This document shows, piece by piece, positions 7,738 to 18,556 of a DNA stretch of 64,000 bases. Every line of letters begins with the position of its first letter. Within the stretch, counting starts at the first letter, position 1. The notes under the pieces were generated by a model. That model did no database searches and was not told the DNA's origin. It saw only the letters and a list, made by a program, of their open reading frames with translations. The stretch is from Armatimonadetes bacterium Uphvl-Ar2 (GTDB lineage Bacteria > Armatimonadota > Fimbriimonadia > Fimbriimonadales > Fimbriimonadaceae), in assembly GCA_002162095.1 (NCBI GenBank), contig CP021424.1, positions 372,001 through 436,000 of the forward strand, given 5' to 3'. Position numbers and translations under genes: made by a program.

Positions 7738-9705
7738 ATGTCGGTAATTCCAAGCGCAGATACCAAAACCCGTCTCGATTTCCTTCGGCTGATGATGACC
7801 AGCCGCGAAGGCGACCGCCGTGAAGGCATTTTGCTCCGGCAGAGCAAAGGCTGGTTCCAAGTCAGTGGCATGGGACACGAAGCGGTGGGGGCCTTGGCGC
7901 TCCATCTCCGCGAGGACGACTGGATCTACCCCTATTACCGCGACCGCGGTCTGATGCTGGCCCGCGGGCTTAGCACCTACGATTTGGCCCTCGCCTACTT
8001 CGCCAAGCGCGATAGCAGCAGCGGCGGCCGCCAAATGCCCGGCCACTACAGCAGCGCCGAGCACAACGTGGTCAGCGTTTGCACCCCCACCGGGGGCGGC
8101 CTCATCCCCGCGGCCGGTACGGCCTGGGGTGTGCAACTCGATGGCAAGGACAGCGTGGTCATTGCGACGGTAGGCGACGCCGCCATGCGCCAGGGCGAAT
8201 TCTACGAAGCCTGGGCGTTTGCGGTGCAAGAGAACCTCCCGCTCATCCTCATCATCGAGGACAACAAGTACGGCATCAGCACCCCGACCGAGAAGTTCAT
8301 GGCGCTGAACATTGACGGCATCCTGAGCCACGACCGGGTGCGCAAGATTGACGCCCGTCACTTTGACAAGGTGTACCAAGAGGGCGGCGAAATCATCCGC
8401 CAGGTACGCAACGGCGGAGGCCCCGTCATGATTTGGGCCGACCTGGACCGCCTGAGCAGCCACACCAGCTCGGACGACCACCGCGTGTATCGCGACGCCG
8501 ACGACATCGCCGCCATGGCCGACCGCGACCCGATCAAGCTCCTCCGCGATGACCTCATCCGCGAAGGCGCCCTCACGATGGAAGCGTTCGAAGCCCTGCA
8601 GCAAGAGATCATCGAGAGCGTGGACGCGGACTACCGCCGCGCCGAAGTGGCCGAAGACCCGCGCCCCGAGGAGTACATGCTCCACATGGACGGCGACCCG
8701 GTGACCCCCACCCGCCCGCCGATGGAAATGGGTCCGCAAACCATGGTGGAAGCCATTGTTCGCACGTTCGATCAAGCCCTCAACGCCGACCAGGACATCA
8801 TCTTCTTTGGCGAAGACATCGAAGACCCCAAGGGTGGCGTGTTCGGCCTCACCAAGAGCCTGAGCGACAAGTATCCGAAGCAAGTCTTCAACTCGCCGCT
8901 GGCCGAAGCCACCATCATGGGCGTGGCCGTCGGCTTGGCCACCTACGGCAAGCGACCGGTGTTCGAGATTCAGTTCATTGACTTCATCACGCCGGCCTGG
9001 AACCAGCTGATGTCCAACGTGAGCACCCTGCGCTGGCGCACGTTTGGCAAGCAGAAGTGCCCGATGACGCTTTACGCTCCGTACGGCGCTTACCTGCCGG
9101 GCGGCTCGCTGTGGCACAGCCAGAGCATGGAGGGCGGACTCGCCCACGTGCCAGGCCTCAAGATCGCCATCCCGAGCACGCCGGAAGATGCGGCGGGCCT
9201 CTTCTGGACGGCCATCCACAACGACGAAACCAACATCATCTTGGTGCCCAAGCACATCTTCCGCAAGCGCGTGGATGTGACCAACGTGGAGCCGATCCCG
9301 TTCGGCAAGGCCAAGGTGGTACGCGAAGGCAGCGATGTCACCATCGTCACCTACGGCAACACGCTGGAACTCGCCCACGAGGCCGCGGACAAGCTAGCCA
9401 GCGAAGCGAGCATCGAGATCATCGACCTACGCACCGTGGTGCCGTGCGACTACGCTACCATTGCGCAGTCGCTCGAGAAGACCGGGCGCCTGGTGGTCAT
9501 CCAAGAGGACGTCAAGACCTGCGGCTTCGGCCAGAGCATCATCAGCGAAGTGACGGGCAACCCCGACACCTTCAACCTGCTGCTCGCCTCGCCGCAACTG
9601 GTGAGCCGCGAGGATGTGCACATCGGCTACAACCCGATCTACGAATACGCGGCGCTGCCGGATACGGACCGCGTGGTGGATGCCATCCGCCGCACCCTGA
9701 GCTAA
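7738..9705 (+). CDS. Single-chain 2-oxoacid dehydrogenase E1 (alpha and beta domains fused)
   Basis: Thiamine-diphosphate-dependent decarboxylase component of a 2-oxoacid dehydrogenase complex, most like branched-chain 2-oxoisovalerate E1. 655 residues. The alpha half (to about 320) has MPGHYSSAE and the ThDP motif beginning GDAAMRQGEF and ending EDNKYGIS; the beta half starts near MVEAIVRTFDQAL and contains FGEDIEDPKGGVFG, PLAEATIMGVAVGLA and HSQSMEGGLAHVPGLK. In many bacteria these halves are separate genes. AGGTGG precedes ATG 7738; an earlier in-frame ATG at 7714 is possible. No E2 or E3 gene is nearby, so the complex partners are elsewhere. Confidence 0.93.
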   Translation: MSVIPSADTKTRLDFLRLMMTSREGDRREGILLRQSKGWFQVSGMGHEAVGALALHLREDDWIYPYYRDRGLMLARGLSTYDLALAYFAKRDSSSGGRQMPGHYSSAEHNVVSVCTPTGGGLIPAAGTAWGVQLDGKDSVVIATVGDAAMRQGEFYEAWAFAVQENLPLILIIEDNKYGISTPTEKFMALNIDGILSHDRVRKIDARHFDKVYQEGGEIIRQVRNGGGPVMIWADLDRLSSHTSSDDHRVYRDADDIAAMADRDPIKLLRDDLIREGALTMEAFEALQQEIIESVDADYRRAEVAEDPRPEEYMLHMDGDPVTPTRPPMEMGPQTMVEAIVRTFDQALNADQDIIFFGEDIEDPKGGVFGLTKSLSDKYPKQVFNSPLAEATIMGVAVGLATYGKRPVFEIQFIDFITPAWNQLMSNVSTLRWRTFGKQKCPMTLYAPYGAYLPGGSLWHSQSMEGGLAHVPGLKIAIPSTPEDAAGLFWTAIHNDETNIILVPKHIFRKRVDVTNVEPIPFGKAKVVREGSDVTIVTYGNTLELAHEAADKLASEASIEIIDLRTVVPCDYATIAQSLEKTGRLVVIQEDVKTCGFGQSIISEVTGNPDTFNLLLASPQLVSREDVHIGYNPIYEYAALPDTDRVVDAIRRTLS

Positions 9706-9724
9706 CCTCGCAACGGGTAACAAG

Positions 9725-9761
9725 AAACCCCCGGGGCCGCAAGGCACCGGGGGTTTTTCTT
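9725..9761 (+). terminator. Rho-independent terminator between E1 and sdhC
   Basis: AAACCCCCGG (9725-9734) pairs with CCGGGGGTTT (9747-9756), followed by a T-run; the A-run on the other side also allows it to act on the convergent sdhC transcript. Confidence 0.9.
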
Positions 9762-9778
9762 TGCCCTCGAAGGCGGAC

Positions 9779-11914
<2,136 letters not shown>

Positions 11915-11928
11915 GCGGCCGCCCTCTC

Positions 11929-11971
11929 AGCTCCGGAGTTCCTTGTCGAAAGGACTCCGGAGCTTTTCTTT
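11929..11971 (+). terminator. Rho-independent terminator of eno
   Basis: AGCTCCGGAGT (11929-11939) pairs with ACTCCGGAGCT (11954-11964) and is followed by TTTCTTTT. Confidence 0.9.
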
Positions 11972-12084
11972 TGCCAGAACCACGCTTTCGCCTTGGGACC
12001 GATGCCCGAGAGTCCCTGCCTCCCTTCCCCTCCGCCCCGGAGCCCTTCGGAGGGCCTTGGGTACGCTCCCCTTAGGAACGCGAG

Positions 12085-13617
12085 ATGCCAACGACGCCCT
12101 CCGCTAAACCGCTCGACCTGAGCGCCGCTACCGTTCACTTTAACCGTCCTGTTCCCGTGCTCGTGGAAGATGCCCTGCGCCGCGAGATCGGCGTGCTGGC
12201 GCACAACGGGGCCCTGGTGGCCTACACCGGCAAGTACACCGGCCGCACCCCCAAGGACAAGCACGTGGTGCGCGATGCCAACTCCGAGCCGCACGTGTGG
12301 TGGGAGAACAACCAGGCGATGTCGCCGGAAGAGTTCGATGGCTTGGTCCAGCTCGCCCAGGAGAAGCTGGCGGGCCGCACCATTGACGTGGTGGACACCA
12401 TTGGTGGCGCCGCCGCTGAGCACCAACTGAAGGTGCGCTTCTTGGTGGAAAGCCCGTACCACGCGCTGTTCATCCGCCAGATGTTGATCCGCCCGACGGC
12501 CGAACAACTGGCCGACTTCGAGCCGGATTGGACCGTGGTGGACCTCGGCACCGTGAAGTACGAGCGCACGGTGGATGGCACCGACCGCGATGCGGTGATT
12601 GCGATTGATTTCAGCCGCCGCATGGTCATCATCATGGGCACGCTTTACGCCGGCGAAATGAAGAAGTCGGTGTTCAGCATCATGAATTACATCCTGCCGC
12701 TGAAGGGCGTGATGAGCATGCACTGCTCCGCTAATATCGGCAAGGATGGCGACACCGCCCTGTTCTTTGGCCTGAGCGGCACCGGCAAGACGACCCTCAG
12801 CGCCGACCCCGATCGATTCCTCATTGGCGACGACGAGCACGGCTGGGACGACAACGGTGTTTTCAACGTGGAAGGCGGATGCTACGCCAAGTGCATTGAC
12901 CTCAGCCGCGAAAAGGAACCGGACATCTGGGATGCCATCCGCTTTGGCGCGGTGCTGGAAAACGTCGAGATGACCGATGCCCGCGTACCGATGTACGAAA
13001 GCAAGAAGTACACCGAAAACACGCGCTGCGCCTACCCGCTGGAGCACATCAGCAATGCCGTGTTCCCGAGCGTGGGTGGCCACCCGAAGAACATCATCTT
13101 CCTGACCGCCGACGCTTTCGGCGTTCTCCCCCCGATCAGCCGCCTGAGCCCGGAAGAAGCCATGGTGCACTTCCTCAACGGCTACACGGCCAAGGTTGCG
13201 GGCACGGAAGCTGGCGTCACCGAGCCGCAGATGACGTTTAGCACCTGCTTCGGCGCGCCGTTTATGACGCTGCACCCGAAGGTGTACGCCGACCTGCTCC
13301 GCGCCAAGATTGCCGAGCACGGCAGCAAGGTGTGGCTGGTGAATACCGGCTGGACCGGCGGCCCCTACGGTGTGGGCAAGCGCATGGACCTGAAGTACAC
13401 GCGCGCCATGATCACGGCGGCCCTGGCCGGGCAACTGGACAACGTTCGGTTTGAGCGCGAGCCGGTCTTCCAACTGGAAGTGCCGACCTCCGTGCCGGGT
13501 GTGCCGAACGAAGTGCTGATGCCGCGCGAAACGTGGGCCGACAAGGACGCCTACGATCGCCAAGCCAACGACCTGCACGCCAAGTTCGTGGCCAACGCCG
13601 CGAAGTTCGGCCTCTAA
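12085..13617 (+). CDS. pckA: Phosphoenolpyruvate carboxykinase (ATP)
   Basis: Gluconeogenic decarboxylation of oxaloacetate to PEP with ATP. 510 residues. The kinase P-loop GLSGTGKTTLS (229-239) and the downstream LIGDDEHGW metal site identify the ATP-type enzyme; TGRTPKDKHVV (52-62) and NTGWTGGPYGVGKRM are further family signatures. Start ATG 12085 lies behind AGGAACGCGAG, so this gene has a normal leader. Together with the enolase just upstream it links the TCA cycle to upper glycolysis in the gluconeogenic direction. Confidence 0.97.
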   Translation: MPTTPSAKPLDLSAATVHFNRPVPVLVEDALRREIGVLAHNGALVAYTGKYTGRTPKDKHVVRDANSEPHVWWENNQAMSPEEFDGLVQLAQEKLAGRTIDVVDTIGGAAAEHQLKVRFLVESPYHALFIRQMLIRPTAEQLADFEPDWTVVDLGTVKYERTVDGTDRDAVIAIDFSRRMVIIMGTLYAGEMKKSVFSIMNYILPLKGVMSMHCSANIGKDGDTALFFGLSGTGKTTLSADPDRFLIGDDEHGWDDNGVFNVEGGCYAKCIDLSREKEPDIWDAIRFGAVLENVEMTDARVPMYESKKYTENTRCAYPLEHISNAVFPSVGGHPKNIIFLTADAFGVLPPISRLSPEEAMVHFLNGYTAKVAGTEAGVTEPQMTFSTCFGAPFMTLHPKVYADLLRAKIAEHGSKVWLVNTGWTGGPYGVGKRMDLKYTRAMITAALAGQLDNVRFEREPVFQLEVPTSVPGVPNEVLMPRETWADKDAYDRQANDLHAKFVANAAKFGL

Positions 13618-13636
13618 GCTCGCAAGGGCGACAATC

Positions 13637-14605
13637 TCACGAGATCCCGGTTTCGGCCGGGGTCTCGTTTTCTTTGGTGGGGCCGCCTTCGGACGGGGCC
13701 GGGTCATCCAGGCGCGGCGGACGGGCCAGGGCCAGCCCGGCCAGCACGCACACTAGCCCAATCCACTCCCCCGCCCCCATGCGCTCGCCCAGCACCAGCC
13801 AGCCCAAAATCGAGGCCACCGGCGGGATGAGATATTGCGTCAGTCCGGTGCGGGTCGGACCGACATCGGCGAGACCCTTGTAGTACGCCCAGAACGCGCC
13901 GAACCCTGCCACCAGGGCCAGGTAACCCAACGTCCACCAACCCGTGAAATCAATGCGTTGCCACTGGATCGCCATCATGTCGTCCCAGCCGTAGGGCACC
14001 ACCAGGAGCATGGCGGCCGGGATGCCCACCGCCAGCATGGTGAAGGGGCCAACCTCGCCCAGCACGGGCTTAGACATCACGACGCTCACGCCCCAGCTCA
14101 AGGCACTGGCCAGCAAGAGGAGAATGCCCAGGAGGCTTCCGTGGCCTTCACTGAGCGCATTCACGCCCACCAGGGCCACCCCGATGCTGGCAATCGTGAG
14201 GCCGGCCACCAGCCGAGGGGAACCCTTTTCGAGCTTCAGCCCCCACGCCAGTAAGATCGCCACCAAGGGCGAGAACGAGATGATGACCGAGGCCGGCCCC
14301 GCCCCGGCCATGCGCATCCCTTCCATGAATAGCACCATATAGATACCGCTGGCCACAAATTGGGCGAGCATGCTCTTCCACAGCATCGGGCGCGAGATGC
14401 GGAAGCGGCTCTCGTGCCATGCGGCAATCGCAAAGAGGGGCCACATGATGAGATAGCGCAGCACCGTGAGCGCGGCGGGGGCGCGGGCGGGGTCGAGCAC
14501 CGGCTCGAACGCCTCGTAAAGCAGCTTAATGACGGTGAAATTGAATCCCCACGCGAAGACCACGAACAAGAGGGCGGGATGAAGAAGAGATCGCCAAGCC
14601 CGCAT
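13637..14605 (-). CDS. EamA/DMT-family transporter
   Basis: Ten-helix drug/metabolite transporter, 322 residues, built from two EamA repeats: the first runs from LLFVVFAWGFNFTVIKLLYEA to a helix near residue 140, the second from LLGILLLLASALSWGVSVV to LVLGERMGAGEWIGLVCVLAGLALARPP. The last segment carries the usual G-E motif of the second repeat. Substrate cannot be read from the sequence. I place the start at ATG 14605 (GGAATCC upstream); a TTG at 14629 would add eight residues. Its last codons form the stem of the pckA terminator. Confidence 0.9.
   Translation of the reverse strand: MRAWRSLLHPALLFVVFAWGFNFTVIKLLYEAFEPVLDPARAPAALTVLRYLIMWPLFAIAAWHESRFRISRPMLWKSMLAQFVASGIYMVLFMEGMRMAGAGPASVIISFSPLVAILLAWGLKLEKGSPRLVAGLTIASIGVALVGVNALSEGHGSLLGILLLLASALSWGVSVVMSKPVLGEVGPFTMLAVGIPAAMLLVVPYGWDDMMAIQWQRIDFTGWWTLGYLALVAGFGAFWAYYKGLADVGPTRTGLTQYLIPPVASILGWLVLGERMGAGEWIGLVCVLAGLALARPPRLDDPAPSEGGPTKENETPAETGIS
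13640..13676 (+). terminator. Terminator of pckA, overlapping the end of the convergent transporter gene
   Basis: CGAGATCCCGG (13640-13650) and CCGGGGTCTCG (13657-13667) form the stem, followed by TTTTCTTT. The hairpin bases also encode the last residues of the minus-strand transporter. Confidence 0.85.
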
Positions 14606-14670
14606 GGATTCCAACGAGTAAACCTTCAACGGTCGTTACAGAAAGGGGTACACCTAGCGCGGAGTTCATC

Positions 14671-15216
14671 ATGAACGAAGCCATCCGCAAGCTCGAAATG
14701 GAGATTTACGAGCTGAAGCAGCAACTCTCCAAACTCCGAACGGAGGCCACGCCGGAACCCGTCGCCGACTACACCTTCCAAACCGCCACCGGCGACGTCA
14801 CCTGGGCGGACCTCTTCGGCGACAAGGAGCACCTCTTCCTCATCCACAACATGGGAGAATCGTGTGATTACTGCACCCTTTGGGCGGATGTCCTGCACGG
14901 ATACATGCCGATGCTGGAGCAAAAGGCCAGTGTGGTGCTGGTGAGTGGCGACTCCCCCGCCATGCAGCAAGCTCAGTCCGCCAAGCGTGGGTGGCGGGTG
15001 CGCTGCGTCACGGATACATCAGGCGAATTCACCAAAGCCATGGGGATGATGAAGGACGGTCACCGATGGCCCGGGATGTCGGCTTTCCATCGAGGAGCGG
15101 ATGGTGCCGTCGTGCGCACCGGGGTCACCCCGTTCGGCCCGGGCGATGACTTCTGCCCCGTGTGGCCCGCGTTCGACCTGCTCAAGGGCGGTGCCGATGG
15201 TTGGGAACCTAGTTGA
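14671..15216 (+). CDS. DUF899 thioredoxin-like protein
   Basis: 181-residue protein of the DUF899 thioredoxin-fold family, cytoplasmic, function unknown. A short N-terminal coiled coil (about 4-24) leads into the fold. The cysteine motif SCDYCTLWADVLHG is intact, as is the RWPGMSAFHRG segment. GCGGAG precedes ATG 14671. It is divergent from the EamA transporter and its stop overlaps a possible upstream start of the lipoprotein gene that follows. Confidence 0.85.
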   Translation: MNEAIRKLEMEIYELKQQLSKLRTEATPEPVADYTFQTATGDVTWADLFGDKEHLFLIHNMGESCDYCTLWADVLHGYMPMLEQKASVVLVSGDSPAMQQAQSAKRGWRVRCVTDTSGEFTKAMGMMKDGHRWPGMSAFHRGADGAVVRTGVTPFGPGDDFCPVWPAFDLLKGGADGWEPS

Positions 15217-15224
15217 ATCCCCTC

Positions 15225-15230
15225 TATAAT
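15225..15230 (+). promoter_or_regulatory. -10 box for a leaderless lipoprotein gene
   Basis: Perfect TATAAT, six bases before the ATG at 15237; no Shine-Dalgarno between them. Confidence 0.6.
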
Positions 15231-15236
15231 AGAACC

Positions 15237-15749
15237 ATGCGGCTCTGGATTCCGGCTTCGGCCTTCGCTCTCCTCGTCATCGGTTGTGGCGGCCCGTCCG
15301 TCCAGCAGGACGGCAACAAAACGACCATCAACACGCCCGAAGGCAAGGTGGAAGTCACGAACAACAACGACAAGGACAACACGTCCATGTCGGTCACCAC
15401 GGACAAAGGTACGGCGACTTTCGACACCAAAGAGCAGGTGGATATCACCAAGTACGGCCTGAAGGCGTACCCCTCAACGTTCGATAACAAGGACGATGCG
15501 GGCGGCATGGTCATCACCACGCCCGAAGGTGAGCAAGCCACGATGATCTACTGGACCAAGGATGACCCGGCCAAGGTTTTTGAGTTCTACGGTTCTCAGC
15601 TCACGGCCGACAAGTCCGAGGTGAAGGACGCCAACGGCGGCATGGTGGCCGGCAAGACCTCCACCGGGGCCAGCGCGGTCATCATGATCCAAAAGGAAGA
15701 CGCGGGCACGCGCATCGGCATCACCGCCGGCACCGAGAAGAAGGGCTAA
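15237..15749 (+). CDS. Predicted lipoprotein, unknown function
   Basis: 170 residues. A signal peptide ends in the lipobox-like VIGC, giving an acylated cysteine near residue 17. The mature part is Asn/Thr/Lys-rich at first, with repeated KVEV- and TTDKGTATF-like strands, then a compact domain (YWTKDDPAKVFEFYGSQL) that resembles small periplasmic proteins, but I recognise no family. ATG 15237 is chosen because it gives the signal peptide and lies six bases after TATAAT. Its stop overlaps tgt by 4 bp in the convergent orientation. Confidence 0.78.
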   Translation: MRLWIPASAFALLVIGCGGPSVQQDGNKTTINTPEGKVEVTNNNDKDNTSMSVTTDKGTATFDTKEQVDITKYGLKAYPSTFDNKDDAGGMVITTPEGEQATMIYWTKDDPAKVFEFYGSQLTADKSEVKDANGGMVAGKTSTGASAVIMIQKEDAGTRIGITAGTEKKG

Positions 15750-16843
15750 GCCCGCGCGTAACGTTCCATGAGCGCGGGCCACGTCCCGCGCTCGATGGCT
15801 TCTCGAATCTCTTCCATCAGGCGGGCATAGAACGCCAAATTGTGCAGAGTGGCCAGGCGCGGGCCGAGCGGCTCCTTGGCTTTAAACAGATGCCGCATGT
15901 ATGCGGCCGTGTACCGCTCGGTGGCCGGGAACACGCTCGCCGGATCAGCCGGGGCGTCTAGGCGTTCGTACTTCTTGCCGGCAATATTGATGCGCCCCTC
16001 CAGTGTATAGAGGCAGTGGTGCCGGGCCATGCGGGTGGGCAGCACGCAGTCAAACATGTCCATACCGGAGCTCACGGCATGCAGGATGTCTCCCGGGTGC
16101 CCGACGCCCATCAGGTAGCGGGGCTTATCCACCGGCAGGCGCGGCGCATTGGCCGCCACCACGGGTCGCTGCATTTCGGTGGGCTCACCCACACTCACCC
16201 CGCCAATGGCAAATCCATCGAAGGGCAATGACGTGATGGTACGCAGGCTTTCTTCGCGCAGGTCCGGGTGCACCCCGCCCTGCACAATCCCAAAAATGGA
16301 CTGGTTCGGACCCCGGGCATCCAGGTTGCGAGGTGCCCACAGGTGCGTCAGGCGCATCGCCTCCACCGCTTCCTCTCGGGTGCAGGGGTAGGGTGGGCAC
16401 ACGTCCAGCGCCATGCTGATGTCCACCCCCAAGGCAGCCTGAATCTCGATGCTCCGCTCGGGCGACATTCGCATTTCGCTGCCGTCCAGGTGCGAGCGGA
16501 ACGTCACGCCTTCGTCCGAGAGTTGCCGCTGGTGGCTGAGCGACATCACCTGGTAGCCGCCGCTATCGGTGAGGATGGCCCCGCGCCACCCCATGAACTT
16601 GCCCAGCCCGCCCAGCTCCTTCACCACCTCTTCGCCCGGCCGCAGGGCCAGGTGGTAGGTGTTGGCCAGGATGAGCGAATAACCCAGCGCTTCTACGTCC
16701 TCTGCTTGAAGCGTCTTGACCGTGCCCACCGTGCCCACGGGCATAAAGCAGGGCGTCTCCACTGTCCCGTGCGAGGTGTGCAGGCGGCCGCGCCGAGCCC
16801 CGGTGTGCGGGCATGTGGCCAAAAGTTCGTAGTGGACAGGCAT
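15746..16843 (-). CDS. tgt: tRNA-guanine transglycosylase lacking the zinc-site cysteines
   Basis: Exchanges guanine-34 of certain tRNAs for the queuosine precursor preQ1. 365 residues. The base-binding LTDSGGYQVMSL with Asp93, GIVQGG, GGVSVGE and the nucleophile region FDCVLPTR with Asp265 are all present, so catalysis looks intact. The zinc finger is not: where bacterial enzymes have C-X-C-X2-C, this protein has Ala302, Val304 and Ala307, while the partner histidine (His334, in TLHNL) remains. Start ATG 16843 fits the family N terminus; GGGAG lies upstream. Confidence 0.93.
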   Translation of the reverse strand: MPVHYELLATCPHTGARRGRLHTSHGTVETPCFMPVGTVGTVKTLQAEDVEALGYSLILANTYHLALRPGEEVVKELGGLGKFMGWRGAILTDSGGYQVMSLSHQRQLSDEGVTFRSHLDGSEMRMSPERSIEIQAALGVDISMALDVCPPYPCTREEAVEAMRLTHLWAPRNLDARGPNQSIFGIVQGGVHPDLREESLRTITSLPFDGFAIGGVSVGEPTEMQRPVVAANAPRLPVDKPRYLMGVGHPGDILHAVSSGMDMFDCVLPTRMARHHCLYTLEGRINIAGKKYERLDAPADPASVFPATERYTAAYMRHLFKAKEPLGPRLATLHNLAFYARLMEEIREAIERGTWPALMERYARA

Positions 16844-16890
16844 AGCGGGGGCCGCTCCCGAATGTACCGCGAGCCCACCAATGGGGCATG

Positions 16891-16919
16891 AAAAAGCCCC
16901 CTGCCACCGGGGCAGAGGG
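16891..16919 (-). terminator. Terminator downstream of the collapsed tlpA-like gene
   Basis: On the minus strand CCCTCTGCC (16911-16919) pairs with GGCAGGGGG (16897-16905; one G-U pair), followed by CTTTTT. Confidence 0.8.
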
Positions 16920-16944
16920 TGGGTTCGGATGATCCTCATACCGC

Positions 16945-17236
16945 TTAGGAGCCAGCGGCCGCCTTCTCGCGGGCCATCTTCAGAGCGTTATTGATCTCTT
17001 CGGTGAGTTCCGCCGGGAGGTCCATTCCCTTCAGCAGGGCCACGGAGCGTTCCAGCGCCTTGACGGCACCCGCCGCGTTATCGCACTCCATCAGGGCCAT
17101 CCCCGCAAAGTACAGGCTAAACGGGTCCGCATCGCCCGCCTCGTTGGCAATGCGCGCCGCGATCTTGCCGATCATGTCCTTGAGCCGAAGACAACGCTGC
17201 CAGGATGGCAACTGCGGATGCGATCAATGCACGCAT
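16945..17236 (-). pseudogene. Collapsed TlpA-like gene: signal peptide joined out of frame to the C-terminal tail
   Basis: Third member of the tandem array. From ATG 17236 the frame encodes a signal peptide nearly identical to its neighbour's (MRALIASAVAILAALSSAQG), but directly after the signal peptide the sequence jumps to the region matching NKAMIGQIVARIA of the neighbour, in another frame. That second frame then runs to the normal end at 16945 (KALERSVALLKGM, AREKAAAGS). The whole thioredoxin domain is missing. The break lies at a CAAGG shared by both parts in the intact gene, which suggests deletion between short repeats. A TTG at 17211 could still start the tail alone, without a signal peptide. 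Confidence 0.8.
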
Positions 17237-17321
17237 ATCCACATTACATGGGGCAAAGGTGACTTTCTATGACCTATGGCAATTGGCATATGCGAATACA
17301 CCCCGTGCCAAACGTGGAAAT

Positions 17322-17346
17322 GCCCCCTCCCATGTCGGAAGGGGGC
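17322..17346 (-). terminator. Hairpin after the middle TlpA-like gene
   Basis: GCCCCC (17322-17327) pairs with GGGGGC (17341-17346). The minus-strand tail ATTTCC is only weakly U-rich, so termination strength is doubtful. Confidence 0.5.
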
Positions 17347-17369
17347 CGTGTTTCCGAGACCTAGGGCCC

Positions 17370-18425
17370 TTATGAGCTAGCCGCCGCCCTTTCCCGAGCC
17401 ACCTTAAGGGACTCAGTGACTTCGGCCAAGAGTTCACGCGACACATTCTGCTCCTTGATCATCTTTACGCACCGCTCTAGTGCCTTCACGGCGCCCTCAG
17501 GGTTCTCACACTCCATCAAGGCGAGGCCCGCAATGTAGAGGCCGAGCGGATCGATTTCACCTGTGTCGCTGGCAATACGCGCCACGATCTGGCCGATCAT
17601 GGCCTTGTTGGCTCCTGGCGCCTGGACCGCATTGAGGCAAAAGAAAGCCAAGTTCGTGCGTCCTTCGCGGCCCAGCTCAAACAATTCGTTCACAGTGCGC
17701 CGGAATCTCAGCGGTTCAGCGTCGATGTAAAGTTCGAGAAGCGTTGACTTGCGTTGGATGTTGAGTTCGGTATCGCCTCCGCTGTCGGCACTCTCAATCT
17801 GGGATCGGCCAGCTTCACGATCACCGCTTCGATAAAGTTCTGCCCCCCGTTTCACCACGGCCATAAAGGCATCGAACTTGGCCGTCCGTGCGCGTTCCGC
17901 CGCGAAGGCAGTCTGGGCAGTAGCCAAGTCAAAGGTTCCTCTGACGATTTGCTCCAAGGGTTCATCCATGCTCATCGGATGGCCAATCCATTGAACAACT
18001 CCGTCATTGAGAATAAAGGTCGCCGGAATACCACGTTGGTCTGCGGCCTTCATCCAGGTTTCCGCCATGGTCATTCCTTCATCGAGGGCCACGTTGTAGC
18101 TCATCCGGTCGCCTTGGCCCTCCACAAACTTCTTAACCAAACCGGCAATATCATCGCCTTGTTCCCAAACGCTGACCCCAATCACCGTGACCTTGCCCTC
18201 GTACTTCTTTGCCAGTGAGGAGATGTGAGGCATGCTTTGGATACAAGGGCTGCACCAGGTCGCCCAGAACTCGATGACGAACACGCCCTTCGAAAGGTCG
18301 GTGACAGCCTTACCCTTCACAAACTCGGCCACTCTGAGCGGCGGTGCCGGTTCACCCGGACCTAGGCCTTGAGCCGAGGACAACGCTGCCATCAATGCAA
18401 GAGCGGATGCGATCACTGCACGCAT
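17370..18425 (-). CDS. Secreted TlpA-like thioredoxin with C-terminal repeat domain
   Basis: 351 residues: signal peptide (cut after about residue 18), a TlpA/AhpC-TSA redox domain with WATWCSPC (Cys58, Cys61) and a cis-proline-type IPATF, then a helical C-terminal half (about 180-351) whose DPLGLYIAGLALMECENPEGAVKAL pattern resembles TPR helices. Expected to act outside the cytoplasmic membrane as a disulfide reductase or cytochrome/cell-envelope thiol factor; no partner is encoded nearby. ATG 18425 lies six bases after TATAAT. It has the same length and layout as the gene at 18557-19612. Confidence 0.88.
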   Translation of the reverse strand: MRAVIASALALMAALSSAQGLGPGEPAPPLRVAEFVKGKAVTDLSKGVFVIEFWATWCSPCIQSMPHISSLAKKYEGKVTVIGVSVWEQGDDIAGLVKKFVEGQGDRMSYNVALDEGMTMAETWMKAADQRGIPATFILNDGVVQWIGHPMSMDEPLEQIVRGTFDLATAQTAFAAERARTAKFDAFMAVVKRGAELYRSGDREAGRSQIESADSGGDTELNIQRKSTLLELYIDAEPLRFRRTVNELFELGREGRTNLAFFCLNAVQAPGANKAMIGQIVARIASDTGEIDPLGLYIAGLALMECENPEGAVKALERCVKMIKEQNVSRELLAEVTESLKVARERAAASS

Positions 18426-18431
18426 ATCCAC

Positions 18432-18437
18432 ATTATA
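18432..18437 (-). promoter_or_regulatory. -10 box for the middle TlpA-like gene
   Basis: TATAAT on the minus strand, six bases before ATG 18425. The collapsed neighbour has TGTAAT in the same place (17243-17248), an altered copy of the same promoter. Confidence 0.6.
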
Positions 18438-18507
18438 AGGGGCAAAGGCCACCTTATTTGACCTATGGAAATTGATAAACGTGAATATAGTGCCCCTGGA
18501 ACATGAT

Positions 18508-18538
18508 AGTGCCCCGACCCAAATTGGGCCGAGGCACT
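18508..18538 (-). terminator. Hairpin after the upstream TlpA-like gene
   Basis: AGTGCC and GGCACT arms at the outer ends (18508-18513, 18533-18538) with further pairing inside; no U-tract follows, so this may be an RNA-stabilising hairpin instead. Confidence 0.4.
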
Positions 18539-18556
18539 TCTCTGACGGTCAGGCAC

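Noticed and set aside
7696-9378. 560-codon open frame antisense to the E1 dehydrogenase
   Set aside because: Rich in His/Val/Gly with no motif; the plus strand has a clear enzyme with catalytic motifs across the same bases.
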